Assembly: GCA_003514205.1 (NCBI GenBank)
Contig: DORQ01000045.1
Span: 1 to 6,314, forward strand
DNA length: 6,314 bases
Direction: 5' to 3'
Source: Acidimicrobiaceae bacterium
GTDB taxonomy: Bacteria; Actinomycetota; Acidimicrobiia; Acidimicrobiales; Microtrichaceae
The position numbers and the translations under genes were made by a program. The notes under the pieces were generated by a model, which was not told the origin of the DNA, made no database searches, and saw only the letters and a list, made by a program, of their open reading frames with translations. Below are positions 6,023 to 6,314 of the stretch, piece by piece; the first letter of the stretch is position 1, and every line of letters starts with the position of its first letter.

Positions 6023-6314
6023 CGAGGTCATCGTCGTTGATGGGCACGACCCGCAAGCCAAGCAACGCGGCCCGATCGGCAAGGTGGTCGGCGAGAATTG
6101 AGAGTTCAGATGGGTGGGCTGTGAACAGTGGAACGCCAACAATCACGGCGACATCGAACGCTGTTCCGAGAGCGACGGACGGATCCCCCCTCTCCACCTT
6201 TTGTAGTGTTCGGAAGCTGATGCCGGCCTGTTCCGCGACGCGTTCAGCGGTCCAGCGTCGGCGGCGCCGCGCCGCAACAACCTGAGCGCCAAGGGCTCGT
6301 GCTGCGTCTCGTGC
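6009..6314 (-). CDS. hipB: HipB-like XRE-family antitoxin/regulator, 5' end missing
   Basis: The frame is open from the window edge (base 6314 is a codon start) to TAA at 6011-6009, 101 residues. Seen: LGAQVVAARRRRRWTAERVAEQ followed by AGISFRTLQKVERGDPSV, a classic XRE helix-turn-helix with the recognition helix at SFRTLQKVERG, then ALGTAFDVAVIVGVPLF. The C-terminal part (SELSILADHLADRAALLGL...INDDDLDDNF) ends in an acidic tail. The start codon lies outside the window, probably not far away. Overlap with the following hipA implies co-transcription and coupling. HipB proteins dimerise, bind operators upstream of hipBA and hold HipA inactive; the promoter is not in the window. A TTG at 6197 in this frame is internal, because it would remove the helix-turn-helix. 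Confidence 0.85.
   Translation of the reverse strand, partial: ARDAARALGAQVVAARRRRRWTAERVAEQAGISFRTLQKVERGDPSVALGTAFDVAVIVGVPLFTAHPSELSILADHLADRAALLGLRVVPINDDDLDDNF

Noticed and set aside
6023..6142. N-terminal extension of HipA
   Set aside because: The extra 40 residues lie inside the hipB coding region and do not resemble any HipA N-terminus; ATG 6022 or 6031 gives normal family length.

Overview
The window is moderately high-GC DNA with actinobacterial-looking codon use: G/C-rich third positions, GTG starts, and a promoter arrangement suggesting a leaderless transcript. A class such as Acidimicrobiia would fit, but no rRNA or marker gene is present, so the assignment is inference. It reads as the end of an exopolysaccharide locus followed by a gene graveyard and a stack of toxin-antitoxin (TA) type genes.

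Left part (1-2378, + strand): the 3' end of a bacterial tyrosine kinase (BY-kinase/CpsD-like) with a Walker B motif and a C-terminal tyrosine cluster. Fourteen bases later comes a ~457-residue polytopic membrane protein resembling Wzy/O-antigen polymerases. These two probably regulate and polymerise a surface polysaccharide. Next is a ~151-residue four-helix membrane protein with a membrane-embedded CPVC motif, of unknown function.

Middle (2379-3654): a broken AAA_14/DUF4143 ATPase gene on the + strand. Its 5' end is replaced by a 22-bp tandem array (2390-2460). Its centre is replaced by a second, different 22-bp tandem array (2739-2782). Near the 3' end the stretch that normally carries the EVD...EVK nuclease-like residues is missing. 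The arrays look like the multiple terminal repeats of IS21-family elements: one ends in CA exactly at the gene fragment and the other begins with TG exactly at the gene fragment. They are best read as scars of two lost insertion sequences. A doubtful small hypothetical ORF follows.

Right part (3612-6314, - strand, read right to left): a HipB-like XRE regulator (5' end outside the window), an apparently intact HipA kinase that overlaps it, a decayed Fic-domain N-terminal fragment 27 bases downstream of hipA, and an apparently intact ribbon-helix-helix (DUF1778)/GNAT TA pair. The pair's coding regions overlap by 4 bp, and its promoter region carries a 7-bp-arm palindrome touching the antitoxin start codon. 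Three toxin families (HipA kinase, Fic AMP-transferase remnant, GNAT acetyltransferase) therefore lie head to tail within 2.7 kb. I see no wholly new multi-gene system. The most unusual signals are the paired 22-bp repeat scars in the ATPase gene, the Fic remnant between two TA modules, and the CPVC membrane protein.
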